Shown one piece after another: positions 1 through 10,561 of a stretch of 64,000 nt of DNA (position 1 is the first letter of the stretch; each line of letters opens with the position of its first letter). Source of the DNA: CAVVNN01 sp963749605 (lineage in GTDB: Bacteria > Actinomycetota > Thermoleophilia > Solirubrobacterales > 70-9); assembly GCA_963749605.1 (NCBI GenBank), contig CAVVNN010000004.1, positions 372,001 through 436,000 of the forward strand, written 5' to 3'. The notes under the pieces are model-generated. The model had not been told where the DNA came from. It was given only the letters and a program-made list of their open reading frames with translations, and ran no database searches. Made by a program: the position numbers and the translations under genes.

Positions 1-774
1 CACGTCGACCAGCTCCTCAACGTGAAGCTGATGGTGATCCGCCGCATCGAGGAGACGCCGGAGCTGGCCAACCGGATCTTCCTCGAGGTGGGCCGCAGGG
101 AGCTGCGCCTGATCGTCTACTTCGGCTTCGTCTTCGGGTTCCTGCTCGGCATCCCGACCGCGTTCCTCACGGTCGAGGTCTGGTCGATGTGGTGGCTGCT
201 GCCGATCAGCGGGGTCCTGATCGGCTACACCACCAACCTGCTCGGGATCCGGATGATCTTCGAACCGGTCCGACCGCGGCGCATCGGCCCTCTCAGCGTG
301 CAGGGGCTCTTCCTCAAGCGCCAACCCGAGGTGGCGGAGGTCTACGCCGAGATCATCGCCGACGACATCGTCACCGTCGGCAATATGGCCGAGGATCTCC
401 TGCACGGCCCCAGCTCCGACCGCACCCGCCAGATGATCGAGGTCGCGCTGCGCCCGGCGGTCGACAACGCGGTCGGCCGCGCCCGGCCCGCGGTGCGGGT
501 CGCGGTCGGCGCCCGCGAGTACGACCAGATCCGCTTCTCGGTCGCGGCGGAGGCCGCCGACCACACGATGGCGCCGCTCACCGACCCGGAGTTCGTCAGG
601 GCACAGAGCCACGGCATCCGCGAATTCGTGGCGGCCCAGATGCGCAAGATGGACCCAACCGACTTCTCCGAGATGCTGCGCTCCGCGATGCGGGAGGACG
701 AGTGGCTGCTCTACCTCCACGGCGCCGTGCTCGGCTTCGGCGCCGGCCTGATACACCTGGCGATCTTCGGATGA
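1..774 (+). CDS. DUF445 family membrane protein (5' truncated by window edge)
   Basis: The frame is open from the first base, so the visible 257 codons are the C-terminal part of a longer gene; an internal GTG at 22 is not needed as a start. Two hydrophobic segments (about residues 40-75 of the visible part) carry GYTTNLLGIRMIFEP, the signature of the DUF445/YheB family (family consensus resembles GWxTNxLAIxMLF), followed by a long amphipathic region and a C-terminal hydrophobic tail (GAVLGFGAGLIHLAIFG). Members are membrane-anchored proteins of unknown molecular role, linked in Bacillus to spore and cell-surface assembly. The stop overlaps the next start as ATGA, so the two genes are translationally coupled. 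Confidence 0.8.
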   Translation, partial: HVDQLLNVKLMVIRRIEETPELANRIFLEVGRRELRLIVYFGFVFGFLLGIPTAFLTVEVWSMWWLLPISGVLIGYTTNLLGIRMIFEPVRPRRIGPLSVQGLFLKRQPEVAEVYAEIIADDIVTVGNMAEDLLHGPSSDRTRQMIEVALRPAVDNAVGRARPAVRVAVGAREYDQIRFSVAAEAADHTMAPLTDPEFVRAQSHGIREFVAAQMRKMDPTDFSEMLRSAMREDEWLLYLHGAVLGFGAGLIHLAIFG

Positions 775-1588
775 GCGATGGACCCCGCAAGGACGATCTG
801 GGACGCCCCCGGCGCCGGCGCCGCGCCGGCGCCGACGATCCCCCGCCGCTTCCCGAGCTGGTCCGGGCGACGCCCGGCCTGGCGCGGATCGCAGTCGCCG
901 CGAGCTGGCGGAGCGCCGGCTGGGCCGCGGGCGCCTACGGGCGCGCCGCCTCCCGGGTGGCGCGGGCCGCGACCAGCGGCGAGCCGACTGCGCAGCTCCT
1001 GCAGGACGTCCGCGCCGACCTGCGCGAGTACGCCCGCGGGCTGCTCGGGATCTCCGACGGCGTGGCGCGATCGGGCCGCAGCCGCCGCGAGCTGAGGCGG
1101 GCGGCCACCGACTCCTCGGAGCAGGCGCTGCGTCGCCGCGGCGCCGAGCTGCTGCGCCAGTCGGCCGAGCTCGAGGTCGACGACCTGCACCCGGCCTACA
1201 TGCGCATCCTCGAAGCGCTCACCCCCGACGAGGGGCGCATCCTCCGCTTCCTCGCTCTCAACGGCCCCCAGCCCGCGGTCGACGTGCGGGCCGGCCTACC
1301 GCTCGCCTCGGCGCTGGTCTCGCAGGGCCACACGATGATCGGCGAGGAAGCCGGCTGCCTGCACGGCGACCGCATCCACCCCCACCTCGACAACCTGCAC
1401 CGGCTCGGGCTGATCTGGTTCTCGCGCGAGCCGGTCGAGGAGCCGCGGCGCTACCAGGTGCTCGAGGCCCAGCCCGACGTGGTCGAAGCGCTGGGCAAGG
1501 GCGGGCGCCTGGCGCGCACCGTCCGGCGCAGCATCCTGCTGACGCCGTTCGGTGAGGACTTCTGCGCGGTCTGCCTGCCGCTCGAGGA

Positions 1589-1592
<4 letters not shown>
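771..1592 (+). CDS. DUF4393 / Abi-alpha-like protein
   Basis: A 273-residue soluble protein that starts at the ATG overlapping the previous stop (ATGA). The first 35 residues are Arg/Pro-rich and probably disordered; the middle is an Ala/Arg-rich helical region; the C-terminal half contains LTPDEGRILRFLALNGPQPA and the IHPHLDNLHRLGLIWF segment, which match the DUF4393 (Abi_alpha, abortive infection alpha) pattern from memory of that family. Some relatives are annotated as abortive-infection proteins, but in actinobacteria the domain is common outside defence loci. Here it is coupled to a DUF445 membrane protein and no other defence gene is nearby, so a defence role is not supported. Its stop shares bases (TTAG) with the stop of the convergent acyl-CoA dehydrogenase gene. 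Confidence 0.6.
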
Positions 1593-2812
<1,220 letters not shown>

Positions 2813-2904
2813 TGGTCTCTCTCCTCGTTAGCTGGTCTTCCCGAAAATCGTGCGGACAGTAGCACTTCCTACTTTCAGCCAGCTTCGGCTATCGTGGCGC
2901 TTCG

Positions 2905-3688
2905 ATGGACTACGAGGTGGTCAAGTACGAGGTCGCCGACGGCGTCGCCACGGTGACGCTGAACAACCCGGAGAAGCGCAACATGCTCTCCGGGCAGATG
3001 CTGTTCGAGCTGGTCGATGCGATGAAGACCGCGCGCGACTCCGATGACGTGCGCGCGGTGGTGTTGACCGGAGCTGGCGACAAGGCTTTTTGCGCCGGCG
3101 CGGACCTCGGCGGCTTCGCTGCCGACGTTCCGCTTGTCGCCAAACATTTCGCCACCGATCTTTTCCTCGAGTATCTTCCGGCTGATGCCGCGCCTCGGCA
3201 AGCCCTCGCTCTGCGCGGTCAACGGCCACGTGCTGGCGGGGGGGATGGGCCTCGCCCTCTCCTGCGACCTGGTGATCGCCAAGGAGGGGGCCACCTTCGG
3301 CACGCCGGAGATCAACGTCGGCGCCTTTCCCTACATGATCATGGCGATCATCTACCGCAACGTCCCGCGCAAGAAGGTCAACGAGATGATGCTGCTGGGC
3401 GAGCGGCTGAGCGCCGAGCAGGCGGTCTCCTACGGGCTCGCCAACAAGGTCGTGGCGGTGGAGGAGTTCGACGCCGCGGTGGCCGAGTGGGCCGGGAAGC
3501 TCGCCTCCAAGAGCCCGGTGCTGATGCGGCTCGGCCACGACGCGATGTACCGCCAGCAGGACATGGCCCTCGACGACGCGCTCGAGTACCTGCGCTCCCA
3601 GCTCTCGCTCACCTTCTCGACCGAGGACATCGTCGAGGGCGTCACCGCATTCTTCGAGAAACGCGACCCGCAGTGGAAGGGACGGTAG
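2905..3688 (+). CDS. Enoyl-CoA hydratase/isomerase family protein (one frameshift)
   Basis: Crotonase-fold protein of about 260 residues that would hydrate the enoyl-CoA made by the neighbouring dehydrogenase. The N-terminal half (VATVTLNNPEKRNMLSG, VVLTGAGDKAFCAGADL with the oxyanion-hole motif) is in one frame; from about 3173 the sequence continues in the next frame with MPRLGKPSLCAVNGHVLAGG, MGLALSCDLVIA, FGTPEINVGAFP and a typical C-terminal helix. Removing one T near 3173 restores LEIFRLMPRLGKP. The second oxyanion segment (VLAGGMGLALSCD) is present. The glutamates that act as acid/base in classical hydratases fall in FGTPEINVG, where one Glu is visible, so hydratase versus isomerase or other crotonase activity is undecided. 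The stop at 3688 is 2 nt before the next GTG. Confidence 0.85.
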
Positions 3689-3690
3689 GA

Positions 3691-5287
3691 GTGGCGAGCA
3701 CCGACAAGGAGCAGCAGCACCTCCTCCCGGGGACCGCCCCGCTGGCCGAGCTGAACGAGCAGCTGAACGAGCGGCGCGAGAAGGCGAAGCTGGGCGGCGG
3801 CCCCGAGAAGATCGCCAAGCAGCACGAGCGCGGCAAGCTGACCGCGCGAGAGCGGATCGACCTGCTGGTCGACGAGGGCACCTTCGTCGAGATGGGCATC
3901 CACGGCCGGCCGCATTTCGCCCAGCGGGCGATGGAGGGCATCGAGGCGCCGGCGGACGGCGTGATCACCGGCTGGGGCGACATCGACGGCCGGGCCTGCT
4001 GCATCGCCGCCTACGACTTCACCGTGATGGCGGGCTCGATGGGGATGACCGGCGAGCTGAAGGTGACCCGCCTGCGCGAGATGGCGCTGGGCAAGCGGAT
4101 GCCCTTCGTCTGGCTGCTCGACTCCGCCGGCGCCCGCATCCAGGAGGCGACGGGCTCGCTCTTCGCCGGCTCCGGCCATCTCTTCCGGGAGGAGGTCGAA
4201 ATGTCGGGCGTGATCCCGATGGTCGCGGCGATGATGGGTCCCTGCGCGGCCGGCACCGCCTACATCCCGGCCCTCGCCGACTTCGTGCCGATGGTCTCCG
4301 GCCAGGGGGCGATGGCGCTGGCCGGCCCGCACCTGACCAAAGCGGTGACCGGCGAGGACATCTCGATGGAGGACCTCGGCGGCGCCAAGGTGCACTGCCG
4401 CAAATCGGGAGTGGGCGACCTCGAGGTGAAGGACGACCCCGAGTGCATCGAAGCCGTCAAGACGCTACCTCTCCTACTTCCCGGCCAACTGCGAGCAGAA
4501 GCCACCGGTCGCCGAGACCGGCGACCCCGACGACCGCATGTCGGAGAAGCTGATGGAGATCGTCCCCGAGTCCTCGCGCCAGCCCTACGACATGTACGAC
4601 GTGATCGGCGAGATCGTCGACGACGGCGAGTGGTTCGACATCAAGCCGAAGTTCGCGAAGACGCTGATCACCTGCTTCGCCCGCTTCGGCGGACAGCCGG
4701 CCGGGATCGTCGCCAACCAGCCCAAGCAGCTGGCCGGCATCCTCGACAACGACTCCGCCGACAAGGCGGCCCGCTTCATCAACCTCTGCGACGCCTTCAA
4801 CATCCCGCTCGTCTTCCTCCAGGACGTGCCCGGCTTCATGGTCGGCGCGAAGGTCGAGCACGCCGGGATCATCCGCCACGGGGCGAAGATGCTCTACGCG
4901 GTCAGCCGCGCCACGGTGCCGAAGGTGACCGTCGTGGTTCGCAAGGCCTACGGCGCCGGCTATTACGTGATGTGCGGCAAGGCGTATGAGCCCGACCTGA
5001 TCGTCGCCTGGCCCGGGGCCGAGATCTCGGTGATGGGCGCCGAGGGCGCGGTCAACATCATCGGCCGCTCGGCGATCGAGGCCTCCGAGGACCCGGAGGC
5101 GACCCGCGAGGCGATGCTGAACGCGGTCCGCGAGCAGATCGATCCCTACATCGCCGCCGGCAACGCCGTGATCGACGACATCATCGACCCGCGCGAGACC
5201 CGCCCGACGATCGTCAGGGCGCTGCGGATGGCGAAGACCAAGCACGTGGAGAAGCCGAAGAAACGCCACGGGGTGATGCCCGTATGA
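3691..5287 (+). CDS. Acyl-CoA carboxylase carboxyltransferase (beta) subunit (one frameshift)
   Basis: About 530 residues, the usual size of biotin-dependent carboxyltransferases, which move CO2 from carboxybiotin to an acyl-CoA. The start GTG at 3691 follows the hydratase stop by 2 nt. The N-terminal half contains ERGKLTARERIDLLVDEGTF and LLDSAGARIQEATGSLFAGS; the C-terminal half contains FVDDG-type IVDDGEWFDIKPKFAKTLI, VFLQDVPGFMVG and AYGAGYYVMCGKAYEPDL. One extra A near 4463 shifts the frame between VK and RYLSYFPANCEQ. The GAGxYxMCG substrate loop resembles methylcrotonyl/geranyl-CoA carboxylases, whereas MGAEGAVNIIGR resembles propionyl-CoA carboxylases, so the substrate is uncertain. 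No biotin carboxylase/carrier (alpha) gene is in the window; it must act in trans. The ATG of the next gene overlaps the stop. Confidence 0.88.
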
Positions 5288-6172
5288 GCCGCTTCGAGGA
5301 CCCGGTCGTGATCAGCTGCTCGATCAGCGGCGTGATCGCCAACCGCGACCAGTGCCCGGCGATCCCCTACACGCCGGAGGAGTACGCGGCCGAGGCGCGG
5401 CGGGCGGTCGACGAGGGCGCCTCGCAGATCCACATCCACGCCCGCAAGCCCGACGGCACGCCCTCCTATGAGGTCGAGGATTTCAGGGCGATAACCGAGG
5501 CGATCCTGGCCGAGGTCGGCGACGTGATCGTCAACTACTCCACCGGGGCGATCGGGATCCCGATCTCCAAGCGACTCGAGTACCTGCGGGCGCTGCGAGC
5601 CCGACGTCGCCGCGCTCAACATGAGCTCGATGAACTACGCCAAGTACTCCAGGCGCCGCAAGGACTTCGTCTTCAAGACCGTCTTCGAGAACAGCTTCGA
5701 CACGATCATCGAGTTCCTGACCGCGATGCGTGAGCTGGGGATCAAGCCCGAGCACGAGTGCTTCGACTCCGGCCACGTCGCCAACCTCGACCCGCTGGTC
5801 GACATGGGGTTGCTCGAACCGCCGCTGCAGATCTCACTGGTGATGGGGGTGACCGGCGGTATCCGCCCGACACCGCGCAACGTCACCCTGATGTCGGACC
5901 AGATACCCGGCGGGCCCGAAGGCGAGAACCAGTGGCAGGTGATCGGCATCTCGCGCGACCAGTGGAAGCTGCTCGCCGCCTCGCTGGTGCTGGGCGGCAA
6001 CGTCCGCGCCGGGGTCGAGGACAACCTCTACCTGCCGAACGGCGAGATGGCGAGCTCCAACGGCGAGCTGATCGCCAAGGCGCGGCAGATGGCCGAGGAC
6101 GTCGGCCGCCGCGCGGCCACGGTCGCCGAGGCCCGCGAGCTGCTGGGGGTTCCGAAGAGGGCCGGGGTCTGA
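5284..6172 (+). CDS. Beta-keto acid cleavage enzyme (BKACE, DUF849) (one frameshift)
   Basis: Roughly 295 residues with the BKACE/3-keto-5-aminohexanoate cleavage pattern: VVISCSISGVIANRDQCPAIPYTPEEYA, SQIHIHARKPDGTPS (metal-binding His-x-His), VNYSTGAI, ALNMSSMNY, HECFDSGHVAN, MGVTGGIRPT and ASLVLGGNVRAGVEDNLYLPNG. Family enzymes use Zn2+ to condense a beta-keto acid with acetyl-CoA, releasing acetoacetate and a new acyl-CoA. One extra C near 5595 separates the two halves (EYLRAL then EPDVAALNM). It overlaps the carboxyltransferase by 4 nt (ATGA) and sits inside a run of CoA-ester genes, so it probably processes a keto acid made by the pathway. The amino-side specificity cannot be read from the sequence. 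Confidence 0.87.
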
Positions 6173-6198
6173 GGGGCGGCGTCCACCGCGCAGCGACG

Positions 6199-7433
6199 AT
6201 GGCCGATCTCCCGCTTAGCGACGTCAAGATCCTCGATCTGACCCGACTGCTGCCCGGGGGGTTCTGCTCGCTGCTGCTCGCCGACCTCGGCGCCGAGGTG
6301 CTGAAGGTCGAGGACACCGGGATGGGCGACTACATCCGCTGGGCGCCGCCCTACTACGGCGGCGAGGAGCAGCAAGCGCTCGGCACCCGCTCGGCGCTCT
6401 ACCTCTCGCTCAACCGCGGCAAGCGCTCGATCCGCCTCGACCTCAAGGCGGAGCAGGGTCGGGAGGCCCTGTTGCGGCTGGTTGCCAGTCACGACGTCGT
6501 TCTCGACGGCTTCCGCCCCGGCGTGCTCGACCGCCTCGGTGTCGGCTACGACCGGATGAACGAGGCAAACCCAGCGGTCGTCTACTGCGCCATAACCGGC
6601 TACGGCCAGGATGGCCCCTACAGCCATCGCGCCGGCCATGACATGAACTACCTAGGTCTGGTCGGCCTGCTCGGTTTGACCGGGGCCAAGGGCGGGCCGC
6701 CGGTGCAATCGGGGGGCAGATAGCCGACATCGGAGGCGGCGCGCTGATGGCTGCCTTCGGCGTGATGGCGGCCCTGCACGAGCGGCAGCGGTCGGGCGAG
6801 GGGCAGATGGTCGACGTTTCGATGGCCGACGGGGCCCTCTCGTGGCTGGCCCTTGTCGCCGGCCGCTACTTCTGCGATGGCGAGGTGCCGCGCCGCGGCG
6901 AGCAGCAGCTGGCCGGCGGACTGCTCTGCTACCTGCCGTATGAGGCCGCCGACGGGTGGGTCAGCTGCGGGGCGCTGGAGCCGAAGTTCTGGGCCGCGTT
7001 CTGCAACGGGGTGGGGAGGCCCGAGCTGATCGAGAAGCAGTTCGAGGCGCCTGGCTCCGATGCCTGGCGCGAGGCGGCCGAGGTCTTCCGCTCTCGCACC
7101 CGCGAGGAGTGGCGCGCCTTCAACGAGGAGCACGACTGCTGCATCGAGCCGATCCTCGACCTCGACGAGGCGCTCGACTCCGAGCTGGTCCTCGCCCGGC
7201 GGATGGTGGTCGAGATGGAGCAACCGCAGCTGGGAACGGTGCGCCAGCTCGGAGTGCCGGTGAAGATGAGCCGCACACCCGGCGACCCGACCCGCCCAGC
7301 GCCGGCCTTCGGCGAGCACACCGACGAGGTGCTGCGCCAGGCGGGCTACTCCGACCAGGAGATCGCGGCGATGAAGGAGTCCGGCGCCGTCGCCGGTCCC
7401 AGCGCCGACGCCGCGACCACCTTCCGCGCGTGA
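6199..7433 (+). CDS. CaiB/BaiF family CoA transferase, alpha-methylacyl-CoA racemase-like (one frameshift)
   Basis: About 410 residues. MADLPLSDVKILDLTRLLPGG, LADLGAEVLKVEDTGMGDYIR and SLNRGKRSIRLDLKAEQG are type III CoA-transferase signatures; AGHDMNYLGLVGLLGLTG resembles the GHDINY loop of alpha-methylacyl-CoA racemases, which supplies the catalytic Asp, with the His region preserved upstream. The frame is lost in a six-G run at 6711-6716: restoring one base gives SGGQIADIGGGALMAAFGVM, so this looks like a homopolymer error. C-terminal features (VDVSMADGALSW, HDCCIEPILDLDEAL) are typical. It would epimerise a 2-methylacyl-CoA or swap CoA between acids, consistent with branched-chain substrate breakdown by the surrounding genes. 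Confidence 0.85.
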
Positions 7434-8137
7434 GCGCCAGTGTGGAGAAGACGCTGCTTCGCATGGGCGAGCTGGCGGCGGCCTCTGGCGTCCCCGCGCC
7501 GACGATCAAGCATTACCTGCGCGAGGGGCTGTTGCCGGAGCCGATCAAGACCAGCCGCAACATGGCCTACTACCCGCCCGAGTTCGTCGACCGGATCAAG
7601 CTGATCAAGCAGCTCCAGGAGGAGCGCTTCATGCCGCTGAAGGCGATCAAGGCGGTGCTCGACGAGGACCCCGAACGGGCCCGCGCCCTGGTCGAGCTGG
7701 AGGACCGCATCCTCGAGCGCGCCCTGGCTGGCGAGCACACGCGGACAAGCGCCGCCGAGGCGCGCGAGCGCTACGGCATCCCCAAGGAGGTGCTCGACCG
7801 GCTCGAGGAGCTGGAGATGCTCAGCCCCACCAGCCGCGGCTACTCGCCCTCCGACGTGAAGATCATCGAGGCGATCAGCCGCTTCCGCGCCGGCGGCTAC
7901 GACGAGCAGATCGGATTCACCGTCTACGACACCCTGCGCTACAGGACCGCCCTCGAAGCGTTGGTCAGAGAGGAGGTCGGCATGGTGATGAACCGCCTCG
8001 CCGGAGAGGTCTCACCCGAGCGCGTGGTCGAGATGCTCGAAGCCGGCGCCCAGCCCCTCCAGGACCTGATCGCCGCCCTCCACACCAAGTTGATGGTCGC
8101 CGAGCTCGAGCGTCACCGGGCGAGGAGGAGTCGATGA
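7430..8137 (+). CDS. MerR family transcriptional regulator
   Basis: A 235-residue regulator starting at a GTG that overlaps the previous stop (GTGA); a second GTG at 7442 is possible. Residues 10-80 form a winged-helix MerR domain (LRMGELAAASGVPAPTIKHYLREGLLPEPIKTSRNMAYYPPEFVDRIKLIKQLQEERFMPLKAIKAVL, read here as its key blocks TIKHYLREGLL and AYYPPEFVDRI). A second helix-turn-helix-like block (RYGIPKEVLDRLEELEMLSPTSRGYSPSDVKIIEAI) follows, then an Ala-rich helical C-terminus with no metal-binding Cys cluster. It is co-transcribed with the CoA-ester genes and overlaps the SDR start by 4 nt, so it probably senses a pathway intermediate and controls this operon. Confidence 0.85.
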   Translation: MSASVEKTLLRMGELAAASGVPAPTIKHYLREGLLPEPIKTSRNMAYYPPEFVDRIKLIKQLQEERFMPLKAIKAVLDEDPERARALVELEDRILERALAGEHTRTSAAEARERYGIPKEVLDRLEELEMLSPTSRGYSPSDVKIIEAISRFRAGGYDEQIGFTVYDTLRYRTALEALVREEVGMVMNRLAGEVSPERVVEMLEAGAQPLQDLIAALHTKLMVAELERHRARRSR

Positions 8138-8976
8138 AGTCGATCGTCGTCACCGGAGCGTCGACGGGGATTGGTCGAGCCACCGCGCTTCGCCTCGACT
8201 CGGATGGCTGGCGAGTGTTCGCCGGGGTGCGCCGCGAGGAGGACGCCGAGTCGTTGCGCGAGGCCGGGTCGGGACGCTGGACGCCGCTGATGCTCGACGT
8301 CACCGACGCCGAGCCAGATCGCGGCGCGGCGGACCGGGTCGCCGAGGCGGTGGGGGAGCCGGGCCTCGACGGCCTCGTCAACAACGCCGGGGTCGCGGTC
8401 CCCGGCCCGCTGGAGACGCTGCCGATCGAGGACTTCCGCCGCCAGATCGAGGTCAACCTGGTCGGCCAGGTGGCGGTGACGCAGGCGATGCTGCCGCCGA
8501 TCCGCAAAGCGCGAGGCCGCGTCGTCTTCGTCGGCTCGATCGGCGGCCTGATGGCGTTTCCCATGTTGCGGCGCCTATCACGCCGCGAAGTTCGGCCTGG
8601 AGGCGGTCGGGGACGTCTTCCGCCAGGAGCTGCGGCCCGTGGGGGATCTCGGTCTCGGTGATCGAGCCGGGATCGATCGCGACGCCGATCTGGGAGCGGG
8701 GGCAACGGCGGCCGACGCCGTCGCCGCGCGCGCCGGGGACCGGCACAGGGATCTCTATGGCAAGGCGATGGACGCCTACCGCGAGGTGGCAAGGAAGACC
8801 GGGGCGCGCGGCATCCCTCCCGAGAGGGTCGTGGCCAAGATCGAGCATGCGCTGAGCGCCCGCCGGCCTCGCACCCGCTACCTGGTCGGCGCCGACGCTC
8901 GCGGCCAGGCCTTCGCCGCCGGGTCCTCCCCGACCGTTTTGTCGATTGGGTGGTCGCCCGCGCCACCGGCATCTAG
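8134..8976 (+). pseudogene. Short-chain dehydrogenase/reductase, frame broken four times
   Basis: A classical NAD(P)-dependent SDR of about 280 residues when the frames are joined. The N-terminal Rossmann motif VVTGASTGIGRATAL, LDVTD, and NNAG (LVNNAGVAVPGPLE) are in the first frame to about 8568. The catalytic YHAAK follows in a second frame (GAYHAAKFGLEAVGDVFRQELRP), VIEPGSIATPIWERG lies in a third after about 8639, ATAADAVAARAGDRHRDLYGKAM returns to the second after about 8700, and the C-terminus (RVLPDRFVDWVVARATGI) needs another shift near 8918 to reach the TAG at 8974. All family motifs survive, so I read the breaks as sequence errors. It overlaps the MerR gene (ATGA) and ends the operon. 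Confidence 0.8.
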
Positions 8977-9043
8977 GCGCTGTCCGCCGCCGCTGGCGGC
9001 CTTTACCCACCTATAGCAGGGTAAAAGTCGCCAGCGCCGGCCC

Positions 9044-9081
9044 TATACTGGCCTGGAAGCCGATTGACTGGTCAATCAGCC
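9044..9081 (+). promoter_or_regulatory. Promoter with TetR-type operator in front of nitrilase-tetR
   Basis: A TATACT -10 box lies at 9044-9049. An inverted repeat GATTGAC-TG-GTCAATC (7-bp perfect arms) occupies 9062-9077, where transcription would begin. Its reverse complement over 9060-9081 matches the site at 51894-51915 at 20 of 22 positions (shared block TGACCAGTCAATCGG). The encoded TetR protein downstream is the likely ligand. Confidence 0.65.
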
Positions 9082-9116
9082 CGCAGTTACAGATAACCCG
9101 GAGACGAGAGGAAGCG

Positions 9117-9944
9117 TTGCGCGCAGCGGCGGTACAGCTCAACTCGACTGGCGAGAAGGACCGCAACCTGGAAGCCGCCGAGCGGCTGGTTCGGGCCGCC
9201 GCGGCCGACGGCGCCGAGCTCGTCGCCCTGCCGGAGAAGTGGAACCTGCTCGCCGCCGGCGATGAGCTGCTGGCCGGCTCCGAGCCGCTCGACGGCCCAA
9301 GCCTGACGGCCGCCCGCGATTGGGCGCGCGAGCTGGGCATCCACCTGCTCGCCGGCAGCGTCTCGGAGCGGGGCGCGGAGAAGGCCTTCAACACCTCGGT
9401 CCTGATCGACCCCGAGGGCGAGGACCTCGCCGTCTACCGCAAGATCCACATGTTCGACGTCGACGTGGGCGAGGTCTCCTACCGCGAGTCCGACCACGAG
9501 GAGCCGGGCACCGAGATCGTCACCGCGCCGCTCGGAGAGCTGGTCGCGGGGCTGACCGTCTGCTACGACCTTCGCTTTCCCGAGCTGTACCGGATCCTCG
9601 CCGTGCGCGACGCCCGCCTGATCGCCGTTCCCTCCGCGTTCACCGCGGCCACCGGGCGCGACCACTGGGAGGTTCTGCTGCGCGCCCGGGCGATCGAGAA
9701 CCAGGTCTTCGTCCTCGCCCCGAACCAGACCGGCGAGGCCCCGCCGCACTTCGCCTCCTACGGCCACTCGGCGATCGTCGACCCCTGGGGCAGGGTGCTC
9801 GCGCTGATCCCCGAGGGCGAGGGCTTCGTCGCGGCCGACCTCGACCTCGCCGAGCAGGAGCGCATCCGGGTCTCGCTTCCCTCCCTCGCCAACCGCCGCC
9901 CCCAGGCATACGTCTGGCCGCAGCTGAGCGAGATGCACGCCTGA
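9117..9944 (+). CDS. Carbon-nitrogen hydrolase (nitrilase superfamily, Nit-like amidase)
   Basis: A 275-residue hydrolase from a TTG start preceded by an AGAGGAAG ribosome site. The Glu-Lys-Cys catalytic triad is visible: Glu in LVALPEKWN, Lys in VYRKIHMFDVDV and Cys in LTVCYDLRFPELYR. The KIHMFDVDV and CYDLRFPELYR blocks resemble Nit1/Nit2 enzymes, which hydrolyse omega-amides such as deaminated glutathione or alpha-ketoglutaramate. The length fits that group. It forms an operon with the TetR gene (TGATG junction) under the operator described upstream, so amide or CoA-derived metabolites may be linked to the same signal; the real substrate is unknown. Confidence 0.85.
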   Translation: MRAAAVQLNSTGEKDRNLEAAERLVRAAAADGAELVALPEKWNLLAAGDELLAGSEPLDGPSLTAARDWARELGIHLLAGSVSERGAEKAFNTSVLIDPEGEDLAVYRKIHMFDVDVGEVSYRESDHEEPGTEIVTAPLGELVAGLTVCYDLRFPELYRILAVRDARLIAVPSAFTAATGRDHWEVLLRARAIENQVFVLAPNQTGEAPPHFASYGHSAIVDPWGRVLALIPEGEGFVAADLDLAEQERIRVSLPSLANRRPQAYVWPQLSEMHA

Positions 9945-10546
9945 TGGCCTCCAAAGCGCCGCCGATCGACAAACGCCGCCAGATCCTCGACGCGGCGATC
10001 CGCGTCTTCGCCCGCCAGGGCTTCCACGCGACCCGCGTTTCCGACATCGCCGACGAGGCTGGGGTCGCCTACGGTCTCGTCTACCACTATTTCCGCTCCA
10101 AGGACGAGGTCCTGAACGAGCTGTTCAGCCAGCGCTGGTCGCTGCTGCTGGCGGCGATCGAGGAGATCGACGCCGGCGCCGCGGCGCCGCGCGACAAGCT
10201 CGCCGCGGTGGCGGCGTTCATCGTCGGGTCCTACCGTCACGACCCCGAGCTGATGAAGGTGATCATCGTCGAGGTCACCCGCGCCGCCAACTCGTTCGGC
10301 CGCACCCACCTGCCGGAGATTCGGAACGCGTACGAGTCGATCGCCAAGATCGTCGCCGACGGCCAGGAGGTGGGCGCCTTTCGCCGCGACGTCGACCCGA
10401 TCTTCGCCTCGATGTCCTTCTACGGCGCGATCGAGCAGCTGCTCTCGGGTTGGATCTTCGACGTCATTCCCTCCGCCGACGCCGAGTACGAGCGTGCAAA
10501 GGACCTGGTGGTGACGACGATCTGCGACGGGCTCGAGCCTCGATAG
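9944..10546 (+). CDS. TetR/AcrR family regulator (candidate controller of the acyl-CoA operators)
   Basis: A 200-residue repressor. Residues 10-60 form the TetR helix-turn-helix (RRQILDAAIRVFARQGFHAT, VSDIADEAGVAYGLVYHYF, RSKDEVLNELF), close to FadR/AcrR-type fatty-acid regulators. The C-terminal all-helical ligand domain contains PIFASMSFYGAIEQLLSGWI, typical of acyl-CoA-responsive TetR proteins. Its ATG overlaps the nitrilase stop (TGATG). The palindrome in front of this operon recurs before two other catabolic genes in the window, which makes autoregulation plus control of fatty-acid oxidation the simplest reading. Ligand identity is inferred only. Confidence 0.88.
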   Translation: MASKAPPIDKRRQILDAAIRVFARQGFHATRVSDIADEAGVAYGLVYHYFRSKDEVLNELFSQRWSLLLAAIEEIDAGAAAPRDKLAAVAAFIVGSYRHDPELMKVIIVEVTRAANSFGRTHLPEIRNAYESIAKIVADGQEVGAFRRDVDPIFASMSFYGAIEQLLSGWIFDVIPSADAEYERAKDLVVTTICDGLEPR

Positions 10547-10561
10547 GTAAGGTCGAGCCGG

